Source of the DNA: Faecalicatena orotica
GTDB taxonomy: Bacteria > Bacillota > Clostridia > Lachnospirales > Lachnospiraceae
Direction of reading: 5' to 3'
DNA: 64,000 nucleotides
NCBI RefSeq assembly: GCF_003149245.1
Contig: NZ_QGDL01000003.1
Span: 248,001 to 312,000, forward strand
Each line of letters opens with the position of its first letter. Position 1 is the first letter of the stretch. Shown in pieces: positions 17,647 to 26,911 of this stretch. The position numbers and the translations under genes were made by a program. The notes below the pieces were generated by a model. The model had not been told where the DNA came from. It was given only the letters and a program-made list of their open reading frames with translations, and did not search any database.

Positions 17647-18417
17647 CTACCAGCCCAGTCCGATCAGCCAGTCATTCAGTGTTCTTTCCCTTGTTCTGTC
17701 CTCTGCCCTGCCCAAACGCCGTCCAAGTGTTATCTCATCACGGATATCACCGTCTTCAATATAGAGCACTCTTTCACATTTCGAAGCGACTTTCATGTCA
17801 TGGGTTACGAGAAGCACTGCCGTTCCTGCCTGATTGATGCGGTTCAGTTCTTCCATGACTTCTATTGAGTTCTGTTTATTCAGCGCTCCCGTAGGTTCAT
17901 CGGCAAAGATGATCTTCGGATTGTTAATCATGCTGCGGCAGATACATGCCCTCTGTAGCTGTCCGCCGGATACCTCATTGATATCATTTTCTGCGATCTC
18001 GCTGATTCCGAGCGTCTGCATCAGCACTTTGGCCCTGTCATTGATCTTCCTTCTGCCTTCTTTCGTCTTTCCCTCCGGTGTCTGGTATCCCGGCAGGATA
18101 ATGTTATCATAAACGGTCAGATTTTTCAGCATATACATCTGCTGAAATACAAATCCCATCTCATTGAGACGGATATCACTCATCTCGTTTGCCTTCATAC
18201 CGGTCAGGTCCTTTCCATAAAACTCCACCCTGCCTGCAGTGGCACTGTCCATGCCGCTGACAGTATAAAGCAGTGTTGTCTTGCCGGATCCGGACGGCCC
18301 CATGACGCCGACCATTTCGCCTTCTTTGATTGTCAGGTTTACATTGCGCAGCACATTATTCTGGCGTTTATTGATAATGTAAGTCTTACATAAATTCGAT
18401 ACTTTTAAAGTCCCCAT
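17647..18417 (-). CDS. ABC transporter ATP-binding protein (MacB/LolD type)
   Basis: A 256-aa ATPase with Walker A GPSGSGKTT at 40-48, Q-loop at 92-93, signature SGGQLQRA starting at 150, Walker B IIFADEPTG (169-177) and the switch His in LLVTHDMK. The size and the partner permease place it with the MacB-like mechanotransmission or antimicrobial-peptide efflux type rather than nutrient import. About 20 extra residues follow the switch region (GRRLGRAEDRTRERTLNDWL). It starts 11 nt after the permease stop. Confidence 0.92.
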   Translation of the reverse strand: MGTLKVSNLCKTYIINKRQNNVLRNVNLTIKEGEMVGVMGPSGSGKTTLLYTVSGMDSATAGRVEFYGKDLTGMKANEMSDIRLNEMGFVFQQMYMLKNLTVYDNIILPGYQTPEGKTKEGRRKINDRAKVLMQTLGISEIAENDINEVSGGQLQRACICRSMINNPKIIFADEPTGALNKQNSIEVMEELNRINQAGTAVLLVTHDMKVASKCERVLYIEDGDIRDEITLGRRLGRAEDRTRERTLNDWLIGLGW

Positions 18418-18428
18418 CTTCTATCCTC

Positions 18429-20813
18429 CTATTCCAGGTTATTGAGTTCCCGGATATTAATCTGTTTCACTTTTACAGCCGCAATTACCGTTGCCAGTAT
18501 GATCCCCACAAGCAGCACGCCCGGGTACAGCCCGTAGACCTGCCAGGGAACAACCTGGATCTCCACCTCTGCCCCCATGATCGCAAAGATCGGCTTCAGG
18601 ATAAACTGGTTTGACACGAAAGACAGCGGAACCGCCGCAATCATAGATACAAGTGCCACCCATACCATTCTCAGGACCTGCCACAGGCAGATCGTCCTGT
18701 TTTTATACCCCATGCTCTTCATCATCGCAATCTCACCTTTTTCCCTTGCAATGAAAAGGCGTTCCATCAGAAGCGTAATCAGCATGATCACGGCACAGAG
18801 CATCCCTGTCATTGGGACCAGCATAGACTTCAGATTTTCCTGAATGCCGCCTACATTTCTGTCGACCACTTCCTGTGCCGTCGTCCATTTATAATCCGGG
18901 AATAATTTTTCCATTTTGTCTGCCAGCTCCTGCTGTGTCAGGTCTGTCTTCACGTCCGCCATAATATTCCAGTACTGGAACATTATCTCACTGCTTAAGT
19001 CTATTTCGGGGTTCATTCTGGCACTCTTTCCAAGCTGCATATAGTCCGAATAAGTTCCCGTAATCAGCATCTTCTTTGTCCCGTTTGTCAGACCGACTTC
19101 TACGGTATCCCCGATCTGCCAGTCATTCTGTTCCAGAATCGCTCTGGAAATTGCAATCTCATTTTCCAACGTGGGAGCCTCCCCCTCCAGATATGTTAGA
19201 AAGTCGTTATTTTCTCCTAAAATCTGTACTGTCATGATATGATTTTTTCCGCCCTGTTCTTCTTCATAAAAGCGCAGAAAATATATCGGGACTGCCGTAA
19301 GCTTTGCATCATATCCCTTCTCTTTAAGTTCCTTTTCCACTCTGTTCATTCCGGCCTTTAGGTCTTTGATTGTCTTATAGGGCTCCTCGCCGGGCTTTTC
19401 GATTGTTTCTATATAAACCGAGCTGTCAGGGTTCATGCAGAATTTCTCTGCCATTTCCTCGCTCTGCATGGTATTCAGGGTATTCAGGGGAATCGTAATC
19501 AGTATAAAACTCAGGCAGAAGGTGACCATCAGAACAAGATAGCGCTTCAAATGGCTTGCCATGTCATTCAGCCCCAGAAACACAGCTACCGGCATTCTCT
19601 TGCACTTGTGCATCTTAAGAACCGATCGTCTGTGGAACCGTTCCCCGCTCTGTCCCCCTCGGATCGCGCTGATTGCAGAGATTTTATTCAGTTTTCTCGT
19701 ACACCCGTAGCAGAAAAGCATAACCAGAGCGATGATCAGAAACGTACAGATAATGTTAACCCAGAAATTAGCGCTGGTATCCTCCATAATCATATTTCTG
19801 CTGACACCCTTTACCATCATCTGACTGACAGGGATACTTGCCGCAAGACCGACGGCTGAACCTGCAGTAACAATAAAGAAATACTTCACCAGATAGATTT
19901 TCTTTATCGCAAATTCTTTGAGCCCGACTGCTTTCATAATACCAATCTCCCGGTATTCCTCCTCAAGCGTAAATACCAGTGTAAACCTTAGTACAAGCAG
20001 GGCAATCAGTATCAGGCAGATGCCGATCAGTATCAGGAGTGCCGCCATGATCATATCAAACGAATAAGCCATCGTATAAGTCTGCCTCGTAATCATATTC
20101 AATGCTGAGGTAAACTCCTGATCGTTGTATTCTCTTATAAAAGTATTCTGATCGCCCGTATTGACATAATATAGTCCCTGCAGATTTGATTCATTTTTCT
20201 CAGAATAGTCTTTATAATCTTCCTCTGATAACATAATACGGCTCATACCGGCCATTTCACTTCCAAATGCTGCATCCTTGACCAGATATTTGATTGTAAA
20301 AATCTTATTTACACCGCCGGCTGCACTGATCCTGATTTGGTCTCCCTCTGACAGTTTATTGTCTTCTGCAATGCCGTAGCCGATGGCTGCCTCTCCCTGT
20401 TTGAGTGTAAAGTCCCTGCCATCCATGTCATACACCTTACAATATTCGGCATTCATCGTTCCAATATATGTGGTTACACCGTTTGATTTGAATGCGGAAT
20501 CTTTCTTCTCCCTGTGAATCTTAATATCCTTTTCATTCACAGACATTACCGTATTATATCCCCATGATTTCAGGTTCGGTGATTCGTGTTCAATCCAGTC
20601 ATCAATCACCTCTTTTTCCTGTGTCCCTGAAACAATAAAATTAATGTCAGGAACCTTCGCATAGTCCATGTAATATTCCACTGCCGAAGTAACCACGAGG
20701 ATATTATTAATGCTGCTTGACAGAAAGATGGATGCGATTGTTATGAACAGGAACAGAATGATATTTACACTCTTTCTCCGCTTCATATCTTTTTTTAGTA
20801 TCCGTTGTATCAT
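18429..20813 (-). CDS. FtsX-like ABC transporter permease
   Basis: A 794-aa permease. It has an N-terminal helix (about 15-35) followed by a large extracellular domain to about residue 240, then a block of helices with the FtsX element EEEYREIGIMKAVGLKEFAIKKIY, a second helix and extracellular domain (about 420-660), and a final FtsX block with AREKGEIAMMKSMGYKNRTICLWQVLRM. The two FtsX domains and big soluble insertions resemble permeases that act on peptides or envelope lipids. It is the first gene of the four-gene operon, preceded by AAAGGA. Confidence 0.9.
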   Translation of the reverse strand: MIQRILKKDMKRRKSVNIILFLFITIASIFLSSSINNILVVTSAVEYYMDYAKVPDINFIVSGTQEKEVIDDWIEHESPNLKSWGYNTVMSVNEKDIKIHREKKDSAFKSNGVTTYIGTMNAEYCKVYDMDGRDFTLKQGEAAIGYGIAEDNKLSEGDQIRISAAGGVNKIFTIKYLVKDAAFGSEMAGMSRIMLSEEDYKDYSEKNESNLQGLYYVNTGDQNTFIREYNDQEFTSALNMITRQTYTMAYSFDMIMAALLILIGICLILIALLVLRFTLVFTLEEEYREIGIMKAVGLKEFAIKKIYLVKYFFIVTAGSAVGLAASIPVSQMMVKGVSRNMIMEDTSANFWVNIICTFLIIALVMLFCYGCTRKLNKISAISAIRGGQSGERFHRRSVLKMHKCKRMPVAVFLGLNDMASHLKRYLVLMVTFCLSFILITIPLNTLNTMQSEEMAEKFCMNPDSSVYIETIEKPGEEPYKTIKDLKAGMNRVEKELKEKGYDAKLTAVPIYFLRFYEEEQGGKNHIMTVQILGENNDFLTYLEGEAPTLENEIAISRAILEQNDWQIGDTVEVGLTNGTKKMLITGTYSDYMQLGKSARMNPEIDLSSEIMFQYWNIMADVKTDLTQQELADKMEKLFPDYKWTTAQEVVDRNVGGIQENLKSMLVPMTGMLCAVIMLITLLMERLFIAREKGEIAMMKSMGYKNRTICLWQVLRMVWVALVSMIAAVPLSFVSNQFILKPIFAIMGAEVEIQVVPWQVYGLYPGVLLVGIILATVIAAVKVKQINIRELNNLE

Positions 20814-20909
20814 GATAAATTTTCCTTTCCTGTGTGTTAAGGAGAGTATAATGCTTCAATTATGAAAAAATCCTTAAATACTTAAAATAGAATTGCGGAG
20901 TACAAAATA

Positions 20910-21031
20910 GAGTTTCGCTTGCGAAACTCGCGCCTGCGGCGGTCGCATCGCGACATCTTCCTTATACACCGCAGTGCGCATCCCCCAGAGGGCCTTTTAT
21001 TTCATAGGACGTACTTTCCTATGAAATAAAA
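20910..21031. repeat. Structured intergenic segment with two perfect hairpins
   Basis: The 272-nt gap between the permease gene and the hybrid kinase holds no gene. It contains a 9-bp hairpin GAGTTTCGC-TT-GCGAAACTC (20910-20929), a GC-rich stretch with further dyads (around TCGCATCGCGA), and a perfect 15-bp hairpin TTTTATTTCATAGGA / TCCTATGAAATAAAA with a 7-nt loop (20995-21031). The second could end transcription of the kinase gene on the minus strand. I believe similar TTTCATAGGA dyads recur in Lachnospiraceae genomes, but that is from memory. Confidence 0.5.
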
Positions 21032-21085
21032 TAGGCGGGAAGCCATACGACCAGCTTCACCGCCTTCTGTCAATTTATTATCTTT

Positions 21086-23887
21086 CTATGATTTCTTTAT
21101 AGCTTTATTCATAACCTGATAAAGCCGGGCAACATCGACAGGCTTGGTAAGAAAATCATTCATCCCCGCCTCAAGTGCTGCATCCTCATCCTCCTTAAAG
21201 GAATTGGCAGTCATTGCAATGACCGGTATTGTTTTGGCATCGGCATGTTCCATGTTCCTGATCCGCCGGCATGCTTCCAGTCCATCCATGACAGGCATCT
21301 GGATATCCATCAGAATCATCTGGAATTCTCCCGCCCCGCTGTTTTGAAACATCTCAGCGGCTTCTTCACCATTTACCGCACGCTGCACTTTTGCGCCCTG
21401 CATCTTCAGCAGCTCTTTGGAAATCTCTGCATTCAGGTCGTTATCCTCTGCCAGAAGGATCTTGCTGCCTGAAAAATCATATACTTCAGCAGTCTCCTCT
21501 GTTTCCCCCCTGCCTGCACTGACAGGAAATTCCGCTGTAAAATAGAATTCACTGCCTTTTCCCTTTTCACTTGACAGCTTCAGTTCACCACCCATCAGTT
21601 CTACAATTGTCTTACTGATAGCAAGTCCCAGTCCCGTCCCCTGACTCTTGGAATAATTCGTCCCCACCTGTTCGAATGCCTCAAAAATACGCTGCTGGTT
21701 TTCCCTGGAAATCCCTACTCCGCTGTCGATCACGCGGAAACAGTACGACACATGTGATGCGTCGCCCCCTGTCTTATTCACACATACCCGGACAGTGCCC
21801 CCCTCAGGTGTAAACTTGAAAGCATTCGAAATCAGATTGGTCAGAACCTGTTTCAGCCGGACCGCATCCCCGATCAGATATTCCTCCTCCAGCTGCATTT
21901 CCATGCTGAAGTGAATCTGCCGTCTTCCGGCATCTGCCGTCATCATACTTTCAATCTCATTCAAAACACGTCCAATGGAAAATGGATCCTTTGTGATTGT
22001 CATCATCCCGCTTTCTATCCTGCTCATATCCAGAATATCGCTGATCAGTCTGAGCAGATAGTGGCACGAGGAGCGGATCTTCTGGAGATTCTCCCTTGCC
22101 TTCACGGGCACTCCGTCCATCATATACGTCAAATCGCTTAATCCCACAATCGCATTCATCGGAGTACGGATCTCGTGGCTCATGCGAGAGAGAAATTCCC
22201 CTTTCGCATGATTTTCCGCTTCTGCGCGTTCCAGACTGCTCTGCATCCGTGCGGCCCGCACACGTGACATCGCAATCATACCGGCCAGAACGATAAATAG
22301 AACCGCGATTCCCCCGATAATAATTACAAATGTAAACGGATCCGCATAGATCATCGCTTTGAGTGAGAAGGAAGTCTCCCCCGATGTAATCAGATTCTGG
22401 CTCAGGAGAATGTCTTTTTCCTCTGTACTGAGACTGCTGATAGCCTTATTCATAATAAGAAGCAGATCTGTCCTGGCCGGGCTTTTTACCGCAAAGCAGA
22501 TATTGTTCTGGTCATTAATAAGGGTATTAGGGATCACATTTGCCAGATACTGCCTCTGTATCGCCTGCTCTATATAATAGGAAACCCCGTAAAAGAAATC
22601 TACATCCCCGCTGTTCACGGCTTTTAGTGCGTCCAGTGCGTTATCAAAATACTTCACTTCATCGGCCTCTATTTCTGCCGGAAGGGACCGTCCTTTGATG
22701 ACGGCACCTGTTAATCCTTTCGAGGGGAAACTGGTTTTTTTATTTCTGGCTATGATGTCGTTCAGTGCCGTATACGGTGTTGACAATGCCAGATTCTGCC
22801 CGGCCCCTTCCTCGTCTTGTCCAAGAAATGCGCCAAGCATATCTGCTTTTCCCTGGTTCACAAGGTCTAAAGCCTCTGCATAACTGCCTGCATATATATA
22901 TTCAAACTGAAGTCCTGAGAACTCTTCCACTTTTTTCAAAATATCAGGAATCACACCGTCATGTGTACCAGACTTAGATTCCATGCAAAATAGTGGATGC
23001 CAGTTCCTGACCACGGCTACGGAAACCACTCCTTTTTCTTCTACATACTGCTTCTCTTCTTTTGTCAGATAAATACTTGATATTCTGCTATTTTCAAAGT
23101 TTACCTTATACCGCTCCGAGGCAAAATTAGGGTTAGATTCCGCAATTTTTCCCAGCGCCATATTCAACCCGTCCAGTATCTCCTGTTTATCCGGGGATGT
23201 CACGATATAAATCGGCTGGGAGTCAAACTCCTGAACAACACGGAACCCTTCTACATACTCTGTATTATTTGCCAACACCAGATCTATATCTCCTTCTTCC
23301 AGATAGGGAAACAGGCTGCCATCCCTCAGTTCACTGTAATCATAATACTTCAACGTATACTCCACCTGATTGCTTTCCAGCATAATTTCAAGACGCCGGA
23401 TGTTCTCTTTTGCATTTTTATATACCCCGATCGTTTTCCCATTGATGCTGTTCCAGTCAAAGTTCCTGATACTTTCATCATCTCTGCGAGCCTGAAGAAC
23501 AGATTTACTAAAACCAATATTATAATCCGGGTAAGCATAATACTCTTCCATACCCTCCACATAATACTGGCCGCTTATCAGGTCAAATTCTCCGGCATTA
23601 AATCTCTCCAGCATTTCAACCGCATCAGTCACGTCAATGTACTCATATTTCCATCCGGTATATTTCGCAATTTCATTCAGATAATCAACTATAAGGCCGT
23701 GCCGTCTTCCATACTCATCAGTCTCAGTAAAACCAGCCGTTTTCGGATAAGGCACACGCAGCACCTTCTCATCAGCATCCTCTTCGGCCAATACGTTCTT
23801 AGAATTGGTAAACAGCAAAAAGAGCAGCATTACTGAAAAAAAATAAATACGGCTGTGTTTTAGAATGTTTTTATTGAACCCCGGCAT
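21086..23887 (-). CDS. Hybrid sensor kinase with two periplasmic binding domains (BvgS-like)
   Basis: A 933-aa protein. After an N-terminal signal/anchor (about 13-34), two SBP_bac_3-type domains occupy about 42-265 and 285-500. A membrane helix (518-541) leads through a short coiled coil to a HisKA domain with FLSRMSHEIRTPMNA (H571), an ATPase domain with NLISNAFKFTPEGG (682-695) and GTGLGLAIS, and a C-terminal receiver with D861 in MDIQMPVMDG. No Hpt domain is attached and no partner regulator lies beside it, so the phosphorelay must continue elsewhere. The twin venus-flytrap layout suggests sensing of amino acids or similar small solutes. AGGAGG precedes the ATG. Confidence 0.9.
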   Translation of the reverse strand: MPGFNKNILKHSRIYFFSVMLLFLLFTNSKNVLAEEDADEKVLRVPYPKTAGFTETDEYGRRHGLIVDYLNEIAKYTGWKYEYIDVTDAVEMLERFNAGEFDLISGQYYVEGMEEYYAYPDYNIGFSKSVLQARRDDESIRNFDWNSINGKTIGVYKNAKENIRRLEIMLESNQVEYTLKYYDYSELRDGSLFPYLEEGDIDLVLANNTEYVEGFRVVQEFDSQPIYIVTSPDKQEILDGLNMALGKIAESNPNFASERYKVNFENSRISSIYLTKEEKQYVEEKGVVSVAVVRNWHPLFCMESKSGTHDGVIPDILKKVEEFSGLQFEYIYAGSYAEALDLVNQGKADMLGAFLGQDEEGAGQNLALSTPYTALNDIIARNKKTSFPSKGLTGAVIKGRSLPAEIEADEVKYFDNALDALKAVNSGDVDFFYGVSYYIEQAIQRQYLANVIPNTLINDQNNICFAVKSPARTDLLLIMNKAISSLSTEEKDILLSQNLITSGETSFSLKAMIYADPFTFVIIIGGIAVLFIVLAGMIAMSRVRAARMQSSLERAEAENHAKGEFLSRMSHEIRTPMNAIVGLSDLTYMMDGVPVKARENLQKIRSSCHYLLRLISDILDMSRIESGMMTITKDPFSIGRVLNEIESMMTADAGRRQIHFSMEMQLEEEYLIGDAVRLKQVLTNLISNAFKFTPEGGTVRVCVNKTGGDASHVSYCFRVIDSGVGISRENQQRIFEAFEQVGTNYSKSQGTGLGLAISKTIVELMGGELKLSSEKGKGSEFYFTAEFPVSAGRGETEETAEVYDFSGSKILLAEDNDLNAEISKELLKMQGAKVQRAVNGEEAAEMFQNSGAGEFQMILMDIQMPVMDGLEACRRIRNMEHADAKTIPVIAMTANSFKEDEDAALEAGMNDFLTKPVDVARLYQVMNKAIKKS

Positions 23888-23929
23888 TTTGTACCTCCTG
23901 ATTCTATCTGTATATATTAAGAAATAATC

Positions 23930-24901
23930 TTACACCTTCTTCGCATCTGTCAAAACCTCTATTTTACAGTGATGCTTTTTTTCTATCCTGTTATAACTGA
24001 TACCTACTGCAAGCACCCTGCCTGTATATCTTTGATTCTCTCCTATCTTTCCCAGAAACTTCAGGGCATATTTTTTATCTTTAATTTGTTTGTCATTATT
24101 ATAGCTTAGAAGCGGGACCTCTGTATCATGGGCCAATTCCAGAATTTCTGCCATTGTATCCGTATCTTCTGCCAAAGTTGCCTGAAGCATACGGTCTGAT
24201 TCTTTTGCCAGACGATATATATAGCCTAAAGAAGGTTCCTTCTGGAGCATATTTACAAACTGCTCCATCAATTCCTGATTCGGTATACTAATTCTGCCGT
24301 CTTCATAGCTCAAAAAGCCATAAACCACCATAGCGGAAAAAATTTCATCTTTTGTCTGAAGATTCATGGATGTTGCCGCATATTCCTGAATTTTCGCGGG
24401 TACGGATGCCCCCGATACCATGAGTGCCAAATCATCTTTGACGTCATTAATGTTATGCTCAATATAATAGTATATTTCATCATACGGACCCGCACTGGTC
24501 CAATAATTAGCCAGATTATCATAAAGCAATGCAAACACTACAGAGCGGGGATTATAGACCCGTTCTCCCGCTGCTGTATGATAACCATTATACCAGAGCC
24601 TCAGACCATCCCGAGTAATATGTGGTTTTGTACATCTTGTCAGATACCGGTTATATAACTCTGTCACCTCATCTTCCGTAAAACCAAAATAATCGGAAAA
24701 CGCGGGGGATTTTGCCATAGTAAACTCTACGAACATATTCAATTCCGAGCCGCTTGAATATTTTGCGATCGGAAGGATGCCTGTCATATAAACAAACATA
24801 ACATAAGGCATATCCTTTAGCAAATCCCGTAAAAATGACAAGTATTTTTTTCTATCCTCGTTTGTTACAAAATCTTGATGGAAAATAAAATCCCATCTTA
24901 T
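23930..24901 (-). pseudogene. Remnant of an AAA-ATPase/PD-(D/E)XK (DUF1703-type) gene
   Basis: An open frame bounded upstream by an in-frame TGA at 24902-24904 reads WDFIFHQDF then FLRDLLKDMPYV, YMTGILPIAKY and LWYNGYH, all typical of the middle of AAA-ATPase_like proteins. The Walker A and B ATPase half is absent. Near 24091/24092 the text jumps from LSYNND directly to KQIKDKKYALKFLGK; in intact relatives the nuclease core with its ILE(L/F)K motif lies between these blocks. So both catalytic parts are missing. There is no good start codon: the only early option is a TTG at 24839-24841. A full-length relative of the same broad class is at 61962-63557. Confidence 0.7.
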
Positions 24902-24978
24902 TCACCACCCTTTTCCTTTGCCGCCTTGTATCTCATAATAATAGAAAAAGCGGGTTCCTCTGATCCTGCTAAAACTAT

Positions 24979-25017
24979 GGACAGGATCTCTTCATAATTA
25001 TATCAGATATCCTGTCC
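24979..25017. repeat. Inverted repeat between the nuclease remnant and tRNA-Leu
   Basis: GGACAGGAT (24979-24987) and ATCCTGTCC (25009-25017) form a perfect 9-bp stem with an AT-rich loop containing TATAAT on the minus strand. Otherwise the ~200 nt here show no gene. Confidence 0.35.
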
Positions 25018-25074
25018 AAATAATACCTTATATTTTCGACACTTCAATAGCACTGGATCAAAAGTAGAAATAAC

Positions 25075-25100
25075 AAAAAAGCCCTGCATCTGCAAGGCTT
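25075..25100 (-). terminator. Terminator of tRNA-Leu
   Basis: Minus-strand AAGCCTTGCA-GA-TGCAGGGCTT followed by T4; ten base pairs with one G-U. It begins about 10 nt after the tRNA 3' end. Confidence 0.85.
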
Positions 25101-25109
25101 TCCATTTAC

Positions 25110-25194
25110 TGCGGAAGATGGGACTTGAACCCACACGAGCGCATTGCTCACAAGATCCTTAGTCTTGCTCGTCTGCCAGTTCCGACACTTCCGC
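25110..25194 (-). tRNA. tRNA-Leu (anticodon AAG)
   Basis: An 85-nt class II tRNA. The acceptor stem is GCGGAAG/CTTCCGC with discriminator A. The anticodon stem-loop CAAGA-CTAAGGA-TCTTG gives anticodon AAG for CUU codons. A long variable arm (TGAGCAATGCGCTCG) follows, and the T-arm reads GTGGGTTCAAGTCCCAT. The 3' CCA is not encoded. It stands alone, with its own promoter and terminator. Confidence 0.95.
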
Positions 25195-25231
25195 ATTTTG
25201 TATCGCTTGTTGTTCCCGCGCTACAAGAAGT

Positions 25232-25260
25232 ATAATACTATCTTTTTCCTCAAATGTCAA
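25232..25260 (-). promoter_or_regulatory. Promoter of tRNA-Leu
   Basis: On the minus strand TTGACA (25255-25260), a 17-nt spacer and TATTAT (25232-25237), 37 nt before the mature tRNA 5' end. Confidence 0.8.
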
Positions 25261-25375
25261 CAGAATTTTGTATATTTTTTATTTAATTTGAAAAATTCTT
25301 CTTTTCGGCGTCTTTTCAGGCCTCTGAAGACATTGTCTTTGATGTAAATTATCAATGCTCCCCTTATCAGAGATT

Positions 25376-25431
25376 TAAAAAGGAACCCGGAGTACACTTT
25401 CCGAAGAAAGATTTTTGTACCCCGGGTTTCC
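25376..25431 (-). terminator. Terminator of trpB2
   Basis: Minus-strand GGAAACCCGGGGTAC pairs with GTACTCCGGGTTCC around a ~21-nt loop, then T5. It lies 46 nt after the trpB2 stop. Together with the tRNA promoter it accounts for the 282-nt gap. Confidence 0.8.
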
Positions 25432-25476
25432 TGCCCGTACTATCAAACGTATTCTGTTAAATGTTACACTGCCCTT

Positions 25477-26862
25477 TTATTCCATATTTCCTGGGAATCT
25501 CGGGATTCCGTCAAATCCGGCTTTCAGGTCCTCATCTGTCGGGATGTAGTCTGTCATCTTGCCGTCGTGGAACTTCTCATACGCATACATATCAAAATAT
25601 CCGGTTCCTGTCAGGCCGAAAAGAATTGTTTTCTCTTCTCCTGTCTCCTTGCATTTCATAGCCTCGTCGATTGCAACCTTGATTGCATGGCTGCTCTCAG
25701 GTGCCGGAAGGATACCTTCCACTCTTGCAAACTGTTCTGCTGCTTCAAATACGGATGTCTGTTCTACGGAACGTGCCTCCATGTAACCATCATGGTAGAG
25801 CTGTGATAATGTCGAACTCATTCCGTGATATCTTAAGCCGCCTGCATGGTTGGCTGACGGAATAAATCCGCTTCCAAGCGTATACATCTTCGCCAGAGGG
25901 CATACCATCCCGGTATCACAGAAGTCATATGCAAACACACCGCGTGTCAGGCTCGGGCAGGATGCAGGTTCTACGGCAATAAACTGATACTCTGCCTCTC
26001 CCCTTAACTGTTCTCCCATAAACGGAGAAATTAGTCCGCCCAGATTGGAACCGCCGCCCGCACAGCCGATAATAATATCCGGTTTGATCCCGTACTTATC
26101 CATCGCGATCTTTGTCTCCACACCAATCACTGACTGGTGGAGAAGAACCTGGTTCAATACACTTCCAAGAACATATCTGTAGCCCTCTGTATGGGTAGCC
26201 ACTTCAACAGCTTCTGAAATAGCACAGCCAAGGCTTCCTGATGTTCCCGGATGTTCTGCCAGTATCTTCTTTCCGATCTCGGTTGTCTCGGACGGTGAAG
26301 GAGTCACACTTGCCCCATAAGTTCTCATCACTTCTCTTCTGAAAGGTTTCTGCTCATAGGAGCATTTTACCATATAAACCTGACAATCCAGATCCAGATA
26401 AGAACATGCCATAGATAAAGCAGTTCCCCACTGTCCGGCCCCTGTCTCAGTTGTTACACCTTTCAGTCCCTGATCCTTTGCGTAATATGCCTGTGCAATT
26501 GCTGAATTTAGTTTGTGGCTTCCGCTTGTGTTATTTCCTTCGAATTTATAGTAGATTTTCGCAGGCGTCTGCAGCTTCTCCTCCAGACAATATGCCCTTA
26601 CAAGCGGTGCCGGACGGTACATCTTATAGAAATCCCTGATTTTCTCAGGAATCTCAATAAATCTGTTGTCATTGTCCAGCTCCTGTTTTACCAGTTCTTC
26701 ACAAAATACAACTCCAAGTTCCTCTTCTGTCATTGGTTTCAGTGTTCCGGGATTTAAAAGCGGTGCCGGTTTATTCTTCATATCGGCGCGCACATTATAC
26801 CATTCCTTCGGCATCTCACTTTCTTCCAGATAAATTTTGTAGGGAATCTTTTTCTCACTCAT
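25477..26862 (-). CDS. trpB: Tryptophan synthase beta-like protein TrpB2
   Basis: A 461-aa PLP enzyme of the TrpB2 subgroup. The Schiff-base lysine is K117 in NNTSGSHKLNSA, where canonical TrpB1 has a different HTGAHK context; GCAGGGSNLGG binds the PLP phosphate. TrpB2 enzymes condense serine with indole, usually without a tight TrpA partner, and some act as indole salvage enzymes or in other beta-replacement reactions. No trpA or other trp gene is nearby. It is expressed from a promoter followed by a tryptophan-type T-box leader, so it should be induced when tRNA-Trp is uncharged. That supports a role in making tryptophan, perhaps from scavenged indole. Confidence 0.9.
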   Translation of the reverse strand: MSEKKIPYKIYLEESEMPKEWYNVRADMKNKPAPLLNPGTLKPMTEEELGVVFCEELVKQELDNDNRFIEIPEKIRDFYKMYRPAPLVRAYCLEEKLQTPAKIYYKFEGNNTSGSHKLNSAIAQAYYAKDQGLKGVTTETGAGQWGTALSMACSYLDLDCQVYMVKCSYEQKPFRREVMRTYGASVTPSPSETTEIGKKILAEHPGTSGSLGCAISEAVEVATHTEGYRYVLGSVLNQVLLHQSVIGVETKIAMDKYGIKPDIIIGCAGGGSNLGGLISPFMGEQLRGEAEYQFIAVEPASCPSLTRGVFAYDFCDTGMVCPLAKMYTLGSGFIPSANHAGGLRYHGMSSTLSQLYHDGYMEARSVEQTSVFEAAEQFARVEGILPAPESSHAIKVAIDEAMKCKETGEEKTILFGLTGTGYFDMYAYEKFHDGKMTDYIPTDEDLKAGFDGIPRFPGNME

Positions 26863-26911
26863 CGTTTAATCTCCTTTCTTTTTTCCGGGATAAGCTTTGA
26901 TATTTAAATAC

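Noticed and set aside
15665-20813. Labelling the ABC/two-component operon as BceRSAB bacitracin resistance.
   Set aside because: The kinase has a sizeable extracellular sensor domain and the permease has two large extracellular regions, unlike Bce proteins.
24839-24841. TTG as the true start of a short intact gene in the nuclease remnant.
   Set aside because: No Shine-Dalgarno lies before it, and family-typical sequence (WDFIFHQDF) continues in frame upstream of it, which shows the start has been lost.
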